Assembly (NCBI GenBank): GCA_964550025.1
Contig: CAZJYI010000038.1
Location: 14,859 to 78,858, forward strand
Length of the DNA stretch: 64,000 bases
From: CAZJYI01 sp964550025
GTDB lineage: Bacteria; Verrucomicrobiota; Kiritimatiellia; UBA8416; CAYOBW01
Reading direction: 5' to 3'
The translations under genes and the position numbers were made by a program. Below are positions 39,601 to 46,920 of this stretch, in pieces. Within the stretch, counting starts at the first letter, position 1, and each line of letters begins with the position of its first letter. The notes under the pieces were generated by a model. It made no database searches. It saw only the letters and a program-made list of their open reading frames with translations, and had not been told where the DNA came from.

Positions 39601-42600
39601 CCGACCACCTCCGAAAGCAACACGTTTCCCCCGAGTACACCGCCCCCTTCCGAGCTCGCCGTGTTGCCGTCGACCACGCAACCGTCTACCGTGCCAAATG
39701 CCGCGCCACCGCCGCTGGAAGCCGTGTTGCCTCGCACGGCGCAACCCACCACGCTACCCCCATAGACGCCACCGCCGCAGGCCGAGGCCCGGCAGCCCGT
39801 CAGCAGGCAGTTGCTCACGGTCCCGCCTGTCTCGCACCACGCACCGCCACCGCTGCGTTGGTCGAGCTCGCCTCCCGTCGTCAACGTGTGCCCGTTTGTC
39901 AGCGTCACCCCGCACAAGACGGCACCCTCGCTCACATAAGCACAACGAACGGCATCCGGACCGATTGGGCCGTCGCCCACGATCAACGTCGCCGCCACGT
40001 TGGTGCTTGCCGCCGCCACCGTCAGCGGCTTCCATAGCCCCACGCGATGCCGCGTGCCGTCTCGCTCGTACGTGCCGTTCGTGTATGTTCCTTCCGCGAC
40101 GAGCACGGTCCCGCCCGCGAGGCAAACGTCAACGGCGTCCTGAAGATTCGTCGCGGCCGTGGCCCAGCTCGTGAAGGGCGTTTCGCCACTACCCGATAGG
40201 GCGACATAGTTCGTGTAGCCGCTCACGACGTGGATGCCGACGGTCGTTGCGGCCGTGGCACTGTCATTCCAGGCCCGCAGCACCAGGTCATAGTCGCCCG
40301 GGGCAGCGTACGCGTGCGATACCGACCAGGCATTGCTGGTCGCCTTCCCGTCGCCCCACAGCCACGCGTAGCCCAACGGCCTGCCCTCAATCCGCCCTTC
40401 GAAAAAGAGCGGTGCGCCCGCCACGACGCTCGTGCTCGCGCCGAGCGCCGCTACGCTCAGCCTGCCCGTGACCGCACCCTCCACAAGCTCATCGCAGCCG
40501 ATGTCTACGGCCCCGCCCGAAATGCGGCCCTCCCCGTCGAAGTCTACGCTACCCGCGACAAAGGCATCCGCCCCGGCGTCAAGACACGGGGACGACCGCA
40601 CGATGTGACCGTTGTCGATGCCGACCAGGCCGGGAATGTTCGTCACATGCCCCGAGCCGCCCGGTGCCGGCGTTGTACAGCAGTACTCGTACGTGCCGCG
40701 TCCGGGACTGTATTCGTCCGCCCAGTTGTCTCCCGACAGCGTGGCGGTGTTGTAGTAAACGATCGAGTTGTAGACATGGCCATCGCCCGTTGAGACGCCC
40801 CCGCCCTTTTCACGGCTGTGGTTCGCGACGATCGTACAGTTGCGGGCGATGTTGTTTCCGATTCCCAGATGGACGCCCCCGCCCAGTTCGGCAGCTTCGT
40901 TGCCTACAACCAGGCAGCTGCGCAGCTTCGACGCGTCCGCGCCGCCCCCGGCGCGGCCCAGCGCCCGGTTGCCCCGTAGTTCGCACCGCGTCAACGTAGC
41001 CTGGCTGGCTCCGCCGCCGGAGTAGGCCGACACGTTACTGGCAACCAGGCAGGATTCGGCCGCGCCCTTCCAGATGCCGCCGCCCGCCACGGCGGCCGAG
41101 TTGAGCTCTACGCGGCTATCGTCCAGCGTACACTCCAGCGCCCCGCCCCCCGAGCGTGAAGCCGTGTTGCCCCGCAATACGCTCTCCAGAACGGTCGCCT
41201 TGGCCACGCCGCCCCCATTCTCGGCCGCATTCCCGCTGACTACGGTGGTTGTTATCGTCCCCCCGTACACCCCGCCGCCTTCGACGCGCGCCGTGTTGCC
41301 GGTGACCAGGCTGCCCTCGACGGTGCCGAGGGCCGTTCCTCCCCCGCTGGCCGCCTGATTGCGGCGGACTTCGCACGCGACAACCCTGCCACCGTGGATG
41401 CCGCCGCCGTACACCGATGCCGCATTCCCCGTGACAAGACAGTTGCTCACGGTTCCGCCCTCCTCGCACCACGCGCCCGCACCGCTGCGGTGGACAACAT
41501 CGTCGCCCGCCGCCAGCGTGTGTCCGTTCGTGAGCGTGACTCCCCGTAGAACGGCGCCTTCGCTTACGTAGGCACAGCGAACAGCGCCCGGGCCGATGGG
41601 GCCGGCGCCGACGATGGCGATGCGGCCCACGTTGGTGCTCGCCCCCGCCACGGTCAGCGGCTTCCAGAGACCCACGCGATGTTGAGCGCCATCGTGCTCG
41701 TACACGCCGTTGGTGTAGACGCCTTCGGCTACCAGAACCGTTCCGCCCGCCAGGCAGGCATCGACGGCGCTCTGCACGTTCGTCGCCGCCGTCGCCCAGC
41801 TCGTGAAGGGGGGAGCGCCGCTGCCGGAGAGAGAAACGTAGTTCGTATAGCCCGCCACCACGTGGATGCCGACGGTTGCCGATGTCGCGTCGCTGTCGTT
41901 CCACGCCTGCAGAACCAATTCGTAGTCGCCCGGGGCAGCGTACGCATGCGACACCGACCAGACGTTGCTGGTCACATCCCCGTCGCCCCACTGCCACGCG
42001 TAACCCAATGGCCGGCCGCCAATCTCCGCATCGAAGAAAAGCGGCGCCCCCGCCACCACGCTCGTGCTGGTCCCGAGCACGGTTACCGTAAGCTTTCCCG
42101 TGACCGCGCCGACCACAAGCTCGTCGCAACCGATGTCCACCGCCCCGCCCGCGATCCGGCTTTCCCCGTCAAAGTCCACGTTTCCTTCGACCAGCGCGTC
42201 TTCCCCGGCATCGACACACGGCGACGACAGCAGGATATGACCGTTGTCGATGCTGACCAGCCCGGGGGTGTTCGTCACGTGACCCGCCCCGCCGGGCGCC
42301 GGTGTGATGCAACAGTGGTCGTACGTGCCGCGTCCGGGACCGTACTCGTTCGCCCAGTTGTTCCCCGACAGGGCGGCCGTATTGTAGTAGACAATCGAAT
42401 TGTACACATGCCCGTCGCCGGTGGAAACGCCTCCGCCTTTCTCACGGCTGTGGTTACGGACAATTGTGCAGTTGCGAGCGATGTTGTTTGCTATCGCCAG
42501 ATGCAGGCCGCCTCCCAATTCGACCGCCTCATTGTCCACGACCAGGCAACTGTACAGGCTCGACGCATCGGCCCCGCCCCCGGCCCGTCCCAGGGCCCGG

Positions 42601-45272
42601 TTGCCGCGCAGCTCGCAGCGCGTCAACGTTGCCTGGCTCGCCCCGCCGCCGGAATAGGCGGATGTGTTGCTGACGACCAGGCAGAACTCAACCGTGCCCT
42701 TGCAGATGCCGCCGCCCGCCACGGCCGCCCAATTGAGCTCTACGCGGCTATCGTCCAGCGTACACTCCAGCGCGCCGCCCCCGGAACGTGAAGCCGTGTT
42801 GTCTCGCAGCACACACTCCCGTGCGGTCGCTTTCGCCGCACCACCCCCGTCCTTCGCGGAATTCGCACTCACTTCCGTCGCCGTCACGACTCCACGGTAT
42901 ATGCCGCCGCCTTCCGAGCTCGCCGTGTTTCCCTCGATCCGGCTCCGGCTCACCTCGCCCAATGCCACGCCCCCGCCACCGGCAGCTCTGTTCATGCGAA
43001 CCTCGCAGTCCACAATGCGCCCTCCGCAGACACCGCCGCCGTAGACGGATGCCGCACAACCTGCCACCACACAGTTGGAAACAAGTCCGCCGTCCTCACA
43101 CCACGCGCCCCCGCCGCTACGCTGTTCATACGTGTCTCCGTCTGTCGCGGTGTGTCCGTTCGTCAGCGTAACTCCGCAGAGGATGGCGCCTCTGCCCACG
43201 TAGGCGCACCGCACCGCATCCGCGCCGTTCGGTCCGACGCCCACGACAACTGTCTGTTCCGCGTTGGTGCTTGCGCCCGCAACCATCAGCGGTTTCCAGA
43301 GCGCCACGCGATGATGCACGCCGTTGTGCATGTACGTGCCATTGGTGTAGACCCCTTCCGCGACCCGCACGGTCCCTCCCGCCAGGCAGACGTCAACAGC
43401 CTCCTGCAAGTTCGTCGCTGCCGTGGACCAGCTCGTGAAAGGTGCATCGCCGCTGCCGGACAACGACACGTAGTTGGTAAAAGCGTCCACCACGTGGACG
43501 GTTACGGTTTGCGCCACGGCGACCGTCCGGTTCCATGCCCGCAGCACCACGGCATAGTCGCCGGCCGCCCCGTACGCGTGTGACGCCGACAGAATGCCGC
43601 TCGTGAAATCGCCGTCACCCCATTCCCATTCGAAACCAAGCGGGCGCCCCGCGATCTGCGCCTCGAAACGCATCGCCGTGCCCACGACCGCTCCGGTGTA
43701 CGCGGTCGTGACCGCCAGCGACAGTGCTCCGGTGACGCTGTGCGGCACGAGCTCGTCGCAACCCAGGTCGACCGTGGCGTTCCAAATCCGCTCTTCACCG
43801 TCAATATCGAAGTCGCCGGATACCTCGGCGTTTGAACCGGCGTCCACACAGGGAGAGTTCGATGCAATGTGACCGCTGATCAAGCTGACGACACGCGGCG
43901 CGTTGGTGACGATTGACGTTCCTCCCGGGTCGGGAGTCGTGCACGTGTGGCTCCACGCGCGGTACGAGCTGCCGTGCTCTCCCACCCAGTTACCGCCGGT
44001 CGAGAAAGCCGTATTGTGATAGATGATGCAGTTGCGGATGACGCCCGAATCCAGGGACACGCCCCCGCCGCTTCCGCCGCTGCGGTTGGCGACGATGGTG
44101 CAGTTGATCGCCCGTCCCTCCCGCCATCGGGAATGGAGTCCCCCGCCCTTTGTCCCGGCCGCGTTGCCCGTCAGGAGACTGTTGTTGAGCACGCCGTCCA
44201 TGCTCCCGCCGCCGGCGTCGGCAGCCGCGTTCCCTCGCAAGACGCAGCGCTTGAGGGTTCCCCCGAACGATCCGCCGCCATAGTAAGCCGTATTGCTGAC
44301 GATCGTGCAGCGTACCGCCGTCGTGCCCGCGACTCCGCCTCCCGACCCGGCCGTCCCGTTTTCGATCGTACTGTCCTCTATGGTGCCGTCGTCCACACCC
44401 CCACCTCTCCCGCTGGCGGTGTTCCCCGTCAGTTCGCAGCGCACCAGATCCGCCTGTGCTGCCGCGCCCCCGAATCGACCCGAATTGGCGAGGAACCGGC
44501 AATGCGATGCCGTACCCCCCACGATGCCTCCGCCGTGCCAACTTGCCGCGTTGCTCGTCAGTGTGGACATCGTTACCGCCGCGTAAGCCGCCGCTCCCCC
44601 GTGCTCCGCTCCGTTGCCGCTCAGCTCGCATTCGCTCACGACGCCGCTGTACACCCCGCCGCCATAGTCACCCGCGCTACACCCGGTTACGGAGCAATGG
44701 ACCACACGGCCGCCGTATACCCCGCCACCGTCCGCGTCCGCGCGGCAGCCGGCAACCAGGCAGTTGGACACCACCGCACCGGTCTCGCAGAACACGCCGC
44801 CCCCATCGCGCGATGCTCCGTCGTCAACCGTCCGCGTATGTCCGTTCGTCAGCGTGAAGCCGCTCAGCAGTGCGCCATCGGCAAGATATGCGCACCGGAT
44901 CGCGGTCTCGCCGAGCGGTCCCCGACCGACAACGGCCGTCACGTCCGGGCCGTTGACACTCATCACGATGAGCTTGTTGGTGACCGCTGCGCGCGTCGGC
45001 GCTCCGCCCGCCCGCGTGCTGCCCGCTTCGTAGACCCCGTTCGTGACGAGCACAACATCGTTGCTGCTCGCCGCGTCAATCGCCGCCTGGATCGTCCGCG
45101 CCGCATCCGTCCAGTTCGTGAACGGGGGGATGTGATTGCCCGAGGGCGAGACGTAGTGGGTGTCGGCGTGGGAAGTGGCGAGTGGCGAGTGACAAGTGGC
45201 AAAAGAGAGGAAAACGGCGATGATCGTGAGGTTTCCCGTTGGGATTCTGAGACTGTGCGTTGCACGTTGCAT
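36624..45272 (-). CDS. Secreted beta-helix/PKD tandem-repeat protein with dockerin-like C-terminus
   Basis: 2882 residues from the ATG at 45272, chosen because a signal peptide follows (LTIIAVFLSFATCHSPLATSHA). Upstream in-frame codons only translate the palindrome cluster at 45.3-45.4 kb. An N-terminal right-handed beta-helix (repeating GGGVYGG, xxNTASxGGG) is followed by a PKD domain. Then come four units, each a beta-helix opened by YVSLSGSG..PFTSW and CLAGGTV and, except the last, closed by GCDEL and a PKD domain (GDGDVTSNxWSVSHAYAAPGDYELV). The unit length is exactly 544 residues. The C-terminus matches the 6321-residue protein: a roughly 190-residue module (PSNVTDWVIVHL, QHRNHLGVQS) and two dockerin-like loops (GDCDGDGKITEVD, GDCNLDGVVTEAD). 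Beta-helices suggest polysaccharide binding or cleavage, but no catalytic residues were identified. Confidence 0.9.
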   Translation of the reverse strand: MQRATHSLRIPTGNLTIIAVFLSFATCHSPLATSHADTHYVSPSGNHIPPFTNWTDAARTIQAAIDAASSNDVVLVTNGVYEAGSTRAGGAPTRAAVTNKLIVMSVNGPDVTAVVGRGPLGETAIRCAYLADGALLSGFTLTNGHTRTVDDGASRDGGGVFCETGAVVSNCLVAGCRADADGGGVYGGRVVHCSVTGCSAGDYGGGVYSGVVSECELSGNGAEHGGAAAYAAVTMSTLTSNAASWHGGGIVGGTASHCRFLANSGRFGGAAAQADLVRCELTGNTASGRGGGVDDGTIEDSTIENGTAGSGGGVAGTTAVRCTIVSNTAYYGGGSFGGTLKRCVLRGNAAADAGGGSMDGVLNNSLLTGNAAGTKGGGLHSRWREGRAINCTIVANRSGGSGGGVSLDSGVIRNCIIYHNTAFSTGGNWVGEHGSSYRAWSHTCTTPDPGGTSIVTNAPRVVSLISGHIASNSPCVDAGSNAEVSGDFDIDGEERIWNATVDLGCDELVPHSVTGALSLAVTTAYTGAVVGTAMRFEAQIAGRPLGFEWEWGDGDFTSGILSASHAYGAAGDYAVVLRAWNRTVAVAQTVTVHVVDAFTNYVSLSGSGDAPFTSWSTAATNLQEAVDVCLAGGTVRVAEGVYTNGTYMHNGVHHRVALWKPLMVAGASTNAEQTVVVGVGPNGADAVRCAYVGRGAILCGVTLTNGHTATDGDTYEQRSGGGAWCEDGGLVSNCVVAGCAASVYGGGVCGGRIVDCEVRMNRAAGGGGVALGEVSRSRIEGNTASSEGGGIYRGVVTATEVSANSAKDGGGAAKATARECVLRDNTASRSGGGALECTLDDSRVELNWAAVAGGGICKGTVEFCLVVSNTSAYSGGGASQATLTRCELRGNRALGRAGGGADASSLYSCLVVDNEAVELGGGLHLAIANNIARNCTIVRNHSREKGGGVSTGDGHVYNSIVYYNTAALSGNNWANEYGPGRGTYDHCCITPAPGGAGHVTNTPGLVSIDNGHILLSSPCVDAGEDALVEGNVDFDGESRIAGGAVDIGCDELVVGAVTGKLTVTVLGTSTSVVAGAPLFFDAEIGGRPLGYAWQWGDGDVTSNVWSVSHAYAAPGDYELVLQAWNDSDATSATVGIHVVAGYTNYVSLSGSGAPPFTSWATAATNVQSAVDACLAGGTVLVAEGVYTNGVYEHDGAQHRVGLWKPLTVAGASTNVGRIAIVGAGPIGPGAVRCAYVSEGAVLRGVTLTNGHTLAAGDDVVHRSGAGAWCEEGGTVSNCLVTGNAASVYGGGIHGGRVVACEVRRNQAASGGGTALGTVEGSLVTGNTARVEGGGVYGGTITTTVVSGNAAENGGGVAKATVLESVLRGNTASRSGGGALECTLDDSRVELNSAAVAGGGIWKGAAESCLVASNVSAYSGGGASQATLTRCELRGNRALGRAGGGADASKLRSCLVVGNEAAELGGGVHLGIGNNIARNCTIVANHSREKGGGVSTGDGHVYNSIVYYNTATLSGDNWADEYSPGRGTYEYCCTTPAPGGSGHVTNIPGLVGIDNGHIVRSSPCLDAGADAFVAGSVDFDGEGRISGGAVDIGCDELVEGAVTGRLSVAALGASTSVVAGAPLFFEGRIEGRPLGYAWLWGDGKATSNAWSVSHAYAAPGDYDLVLRAWNDSATAATTVGIHVVSGYTNYVALSGSGETPFTSWATAATNLQDAVDVCLAGGTVLVAEGTYTNGTYERDGTRHRVGLWKPLTVAAASTNVAATLIVGDGPIGPDAVRCAYVSEGAVLCGVTLTNGHTLTTGGELDQRSGGGAWCETGGTVSNCLLTGCRASACGGGVYGGSVVGCAVRGNTASSGGGAAFGTVDGCVVDGNTASSEGGGVLGGNVLLSEVVGNSAENGGGVAKAAVLESVIRDNSASHSGGGTSECTVNGTVIEGNTATIAGGGIFRGTIESSLVASNTASFSGGGAYDATLTRCELRGNRALGRAGGGADASNLRSCLVVDNEAAQLGGGVHLATAANIARNCTIVGNHCREKGGGVSTGDGHVYNSIIYYNTAAVSGDNWANEYSPGRGTYVACCATPAPDGAGHVTNLPGLVSIDNGHIVGSSPCVDAGENALVAGNVDFDGESRISGEAVDIGCDELVFGAVTGELTVVVHGASTNVVAGAPLFFDAEIHGRPLGYAWLWGDGDVTSNAWSVSHAYAAPGDYELVFHAWNDSDAATTTVRIHVVSGYTNYVALSGSGEAPFTSWAAAATNLQDAVDACLAGGTVLVAEGVYTNGTHEHAGVRHRVGLWKPLTVAGASTNMERTVIVGAGPIGGNAVRCAYVSEGAVLCGVTLTNGHTLASGSELGRRSGGGAWCTPGGTVSNCLVIACRASVYGGGVYGGRVVGCEVRANDASSGGGVAFGDVDGCVISSNTASREGGGVLGKSVVRSEIGGNSAEQGAGAAKATILDSVLRANTASSSGGGTAECTVDGCVIERNSAAIVGGGVWKGRTESSLIVSNTSAFSGGGAYDVTLTRCELRGNRALGRAGGGAGASTLRSCLVVGNEAAELGGGIHLGNGNHSAHNCTIVGNHCQERGGGVSTGDGHVYNSIIYFNTAAVSGDNWANDYTPGRGEYSHCCTSPKPAGAGNVEGPPLFVDRPAEDLRLRADSPCINAGLNADWMFGETDLDGRSRILNDIVDMGAYETPFVLNVRVLLQGGYRPPISAMTTLTHVLPSASPYAYDARSVPFVPSNVTDWVIVHLHDSRSGRAGVTRSVWVNDEGYLIDDEGGRGVVVPVEEGKDYYLTIQHRNHLGVQSHSPVPFVTSTATYDFTVGPDKVLGGTNACVELGPGVWGMLAGDCDGDGKITEVDREIVRQQAGKMGYLSGDCNLDGVVTEADVP
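37400..43490 (-). repeat. 1632-bp in-frame tandem repeat, about 3.7 units
   Basis: The CLAGG-encoding landmark occurs at 43381, 41749, 40117 and 38485, each exactly 1632 bp (544 codons) apart. The last unit lacks its PKD part. Constant period with sequence divergence between units suggests expansion followed by substitution or homogenisation without indels. Confidence 0.85.
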
Positions 45273-45293
45273 GTTCGTTACCGTGTCTCGGGG

Positions 45294-45399
45294 ATACCCC
45301 CTTACGGGGGCACTACGAACGCTGGGATACCCGCTCGCGGGGGCACTACGAGCCGATGGCTCCCTCGCCTGGGTTTGTAGTGCGCCCGTAAGGGCGTAT
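45294..45399. repeat. Cluster of three palindromic hairpin repeats
   Basis: 45294-45316 (minus; GTAA loop, C5/G5 stem), 45327-45349 (minus; CGAG loop, degenerate stem) and 45377-45399 (plus; GTAA loop, CGCCC/GGGCG stem). They lie just upstream of the beta-helix gene start. Confidence 0.75.
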
Positions 45400-45492
45400 C
45401 TCGCAGATACTCCCTCGCCTATCACACTTCGACATTCATCATCCGCTGTTCAGCATTCTGCGGTTTCCCCGCGCCTTGTTCTTCACTTTCTG

Positions 45493-45576
45493 CTTACACT
45501 TTGATCTTACACCTTATCGTACACTTCGTCTTTCCACTCTCCGTTGAAGTGTAAGATGAAGTGTAAGACGAAGTGT
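45493..45576. repeat. Imperfect inverted repeat of AAGTGTAAGA units
   Basis: Left arm 45493-45532 (CTTACACTTTGATCTTACAC...), right arm 45546-45576 (GAAGTGTAAGATGAAGTGTA...). The arms are themselves made of 7-14 bp tandem units. Confidence 0.65.
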
Positions 45577-45584
45577 GGGTACCC

Positions 45585-45790
45585 TCACGGCACATCCTCC
45601 GCCGTCACCTTCCCATCAAGATTGCAGTCGCCGGGAAGGTAACCCGTCTTCCCCGCCTGTTGCCGCACGATCTCGCGGTCGACGTGGGTGACCTTCCCGT
45701 CCCCGTCGCAATCCCCGGAAATCATGCCCCAGACGCCGGGGCCGACCTCCACGCAGGCATTCGTGCCCCCCGTATCCGCCGTGGCTTCCC
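45585..45790 (-). pseudogene. Dockerin-only remnant of a deleted giant surface-protein gene
   Basis: The frame ending at TGA 45585-45587 encodes GGTNACVEVGPGVWGMISGD, GDGKVTHVDREIVRQQAGKT, GYLPGDCNLDGKVTAEDVP. This is the last ~60 residues shared by the genes ending at 16825 and 36624. Upstream of about 45790 the sequence switches at once to the leader found in front of the 6321-residue gene, so the whole body of the gene seems to be missing. No start codon or signal peptide. Confidence 0.75.
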
Positions 45791-45870
45791 GCCCCGCCGC
45801 CAGGATTCAAGTCGGCGGAAGCAGCAGTCATCTTCCCATTTTGAGATAGAGATTTCAATCCGGATCCCCC
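45790..45870 (-). promoter_or_regulatory. Conserved upstream/leader sequence, copy 3
   Basis: On the minus strand: GGATCCGGATTGAAATCTC, ATCTCAAAATGGGAAGATG, CTTCCGCCGACTTGAATCCT. It now fronts only the dockerin remnant. Confidence 0.45.
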
Positions 45871-46182
45871 GGCCCCACGGGTGTCCTCACGGGTGTGCGT
45901 TCTTCGTAGCGCGCTGCGACACAGTGACTAACCGCACCTCAAACGCCCTTCGCTCACATCGGTCAACGATAACGGCGATAACGGTGGACGATTCCGAGAT
46001 TCTCGCCCTCGTCGCCTCCGCCGCGGCGGATCGCCGTTCTCGTCAACCCGTTCAGGTGTCACGCCTCGCGCGACTGAGAACATGACATCCGCTCGCGTCG
46101 GCGGAGTCTGCGAAAAAACTGGCGCGGAGACGGGAATATTCCGTTCATGCCTGGCGACGATGAATGCAGAAGGAGGAATGAG

Positions 46183-46341
46183 ATGCTGAACACAGGCTTA
46201 CGAAGCGGTGCAGGGGTTGAGACGATTTTGTTCAGGAAAGTCGTGTTTGAGGAGCGCCGGCCGCGCGCTAACGTGGGTGACCGCATCAGGCGCGTTCTGG
46301 CGAGGCTGGCAGGAAGAGGAGAGGAGGCATACGATGGCTAA
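46183..46341 (+). CDS. Small hypothetical protein, 52 residues
   Basis: ATG at 46183 with an ideal AGGAGG six bases upstream, giving MLNTGLRSGAGVETILFRKV and a basic C-terminal half (VGDRIRRVLARLAGRGEEA). Not recognised. Its stop overlaps the start of the next small gene (ATGGCTAA), which suggests translational coupling. No membrane segment. About 390 bp upstream of it hold nothing I can name beyond the leader copy. Confidence 0.5.
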   Translation: MLNTGLRSGAGVETILFRKVVFEERRPRANVGDRIRRVLARLAGRGEEAYDG

Positions 46342-46637
46342 TTAGGAATAGCGCAATTGGGTCTGAGGGGACGAAGACCTACAGGGGGCTCCTGTTCAGG
46401 GACCGCATTGCGGTGCCGGGAGCACGCAAGGCGCTCAAGTGGGCCGTGGCGGGGCTGTTCTTCTGCGGGTTCCTGCTCGGGTGCGTGGCCATCGCCAAGG
46501 CGGGACGTGCACTGGACTTGACCGCGCTGAACCCCGGGAAGTACTCGGGTGAACGGACCGCGTTTGTGGCGATGACCCTGGGGGCTGTTGATGTCGTCGT
46601 CTGGGTCTTCGCGCTCATGGGTCTCGCGCTGCTGTGA
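46334..46637 (+). CDS. Small two-TM membrane protein with an apparent +1 frameshift near its start
   Basis: The ATG at 46334 has a strong GAGGAGG about 7 bases upstream but reads M-A-N-stop. Removing one T at 46342-46343 joins it to a frame open to 46637: MANRNSAIGSEGTKTYRGLL, then WAVAGLFFCGFLLGCVAIA (TM1) and FVAMTLGAVDVVVWVFALMG (TM2), about 100 residues. Without the frameshift, the only start is a GTG at 46413 with a poor ribosome binding site (74 residues). Family not recognised. The insertion may be genuine or a sequencing error. Confidence 0.5.
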
Positions 46638-46797
46638 CCCGGTCGCGCGGTAGGGATGACGGCTGGGGCATGCTGCTGCCGGCGTGCCCCGGTCGTAGTG
46701 CGCGAGTCTTCGGAATATGCCCTCATCCGCCTTCGCCGGCAGGCTACGGCCTGGCAGGCGGGTACACTACAGACGGGGAGTTCCCTCGCTTCGGTCC

Positions 46798-46821
46798 GTA
46801 GTGCCCCCCGTGAGGGGGTAC
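46798..46821 (+). repeat. GNRA-loop palindrome, intergenic
   Basis: GTAGTGCCCCCC-GTGA-GGGGGTAC, with one extra C relative to the others. Confidence 0.7.
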
Positions 46822-46850
46822 TCCCCGGCCAGGGGCCGCGATGGTCGCTA

Positions 46851-46879
46851 TTGCCACGCCTCGCGCTTTGGCGTATAAG
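46851..46879 (+). promoter_or_regulatory. Sigma70-like promoter of the kinase/response-regulator pair
   Basis: TTGCCA at 46851-46856, a 17-bp spacer, TATAAG at 46874-46879. A start near 46886 would give a leader of about 35 nt before the ATG at 46921. Confidence 0.55.
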
Positions 46880-46920
46880 AACGGGGAGTATGTTCACCCA
46901 AGGTCGCGTGGGGAGTGGCA

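Larger units (their letters stand above)
45273..45584. other. Gene-free region with palindrome cluster and long inverted repeat
   Basis: It holds three hairpin repeats (45294-45399), TTCRACATTC/TTCAGCATTC heptamers (45430-45465) and an imperfect inverted repeat (45493-45576). No gene is supported. Confidence 0.65.

Noticed and set aside
38256..40037. 593-codon plus-strand frame (and similar ones) opposite the beta-helix gene
   Set aside because: Repeats with the same 1632-bp period as the sense gene, so it is a by-product of the tandem repeat.
36624..45272. CRISPR array or phage tail-fibre interpretation of the periodic DNA
   Set aside because: The period is 1632 bp in frame within one secreted protein. 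There are no short repeats with unique spacers and no phage genes nearby.
45273..45425. N-terminal extension of the beta-helix protein (51 codons)
   Set aside because: It translates the palindrome cluster (RSAPVRGYP repeats), and the signal peptide starts at the ATG at 45272.
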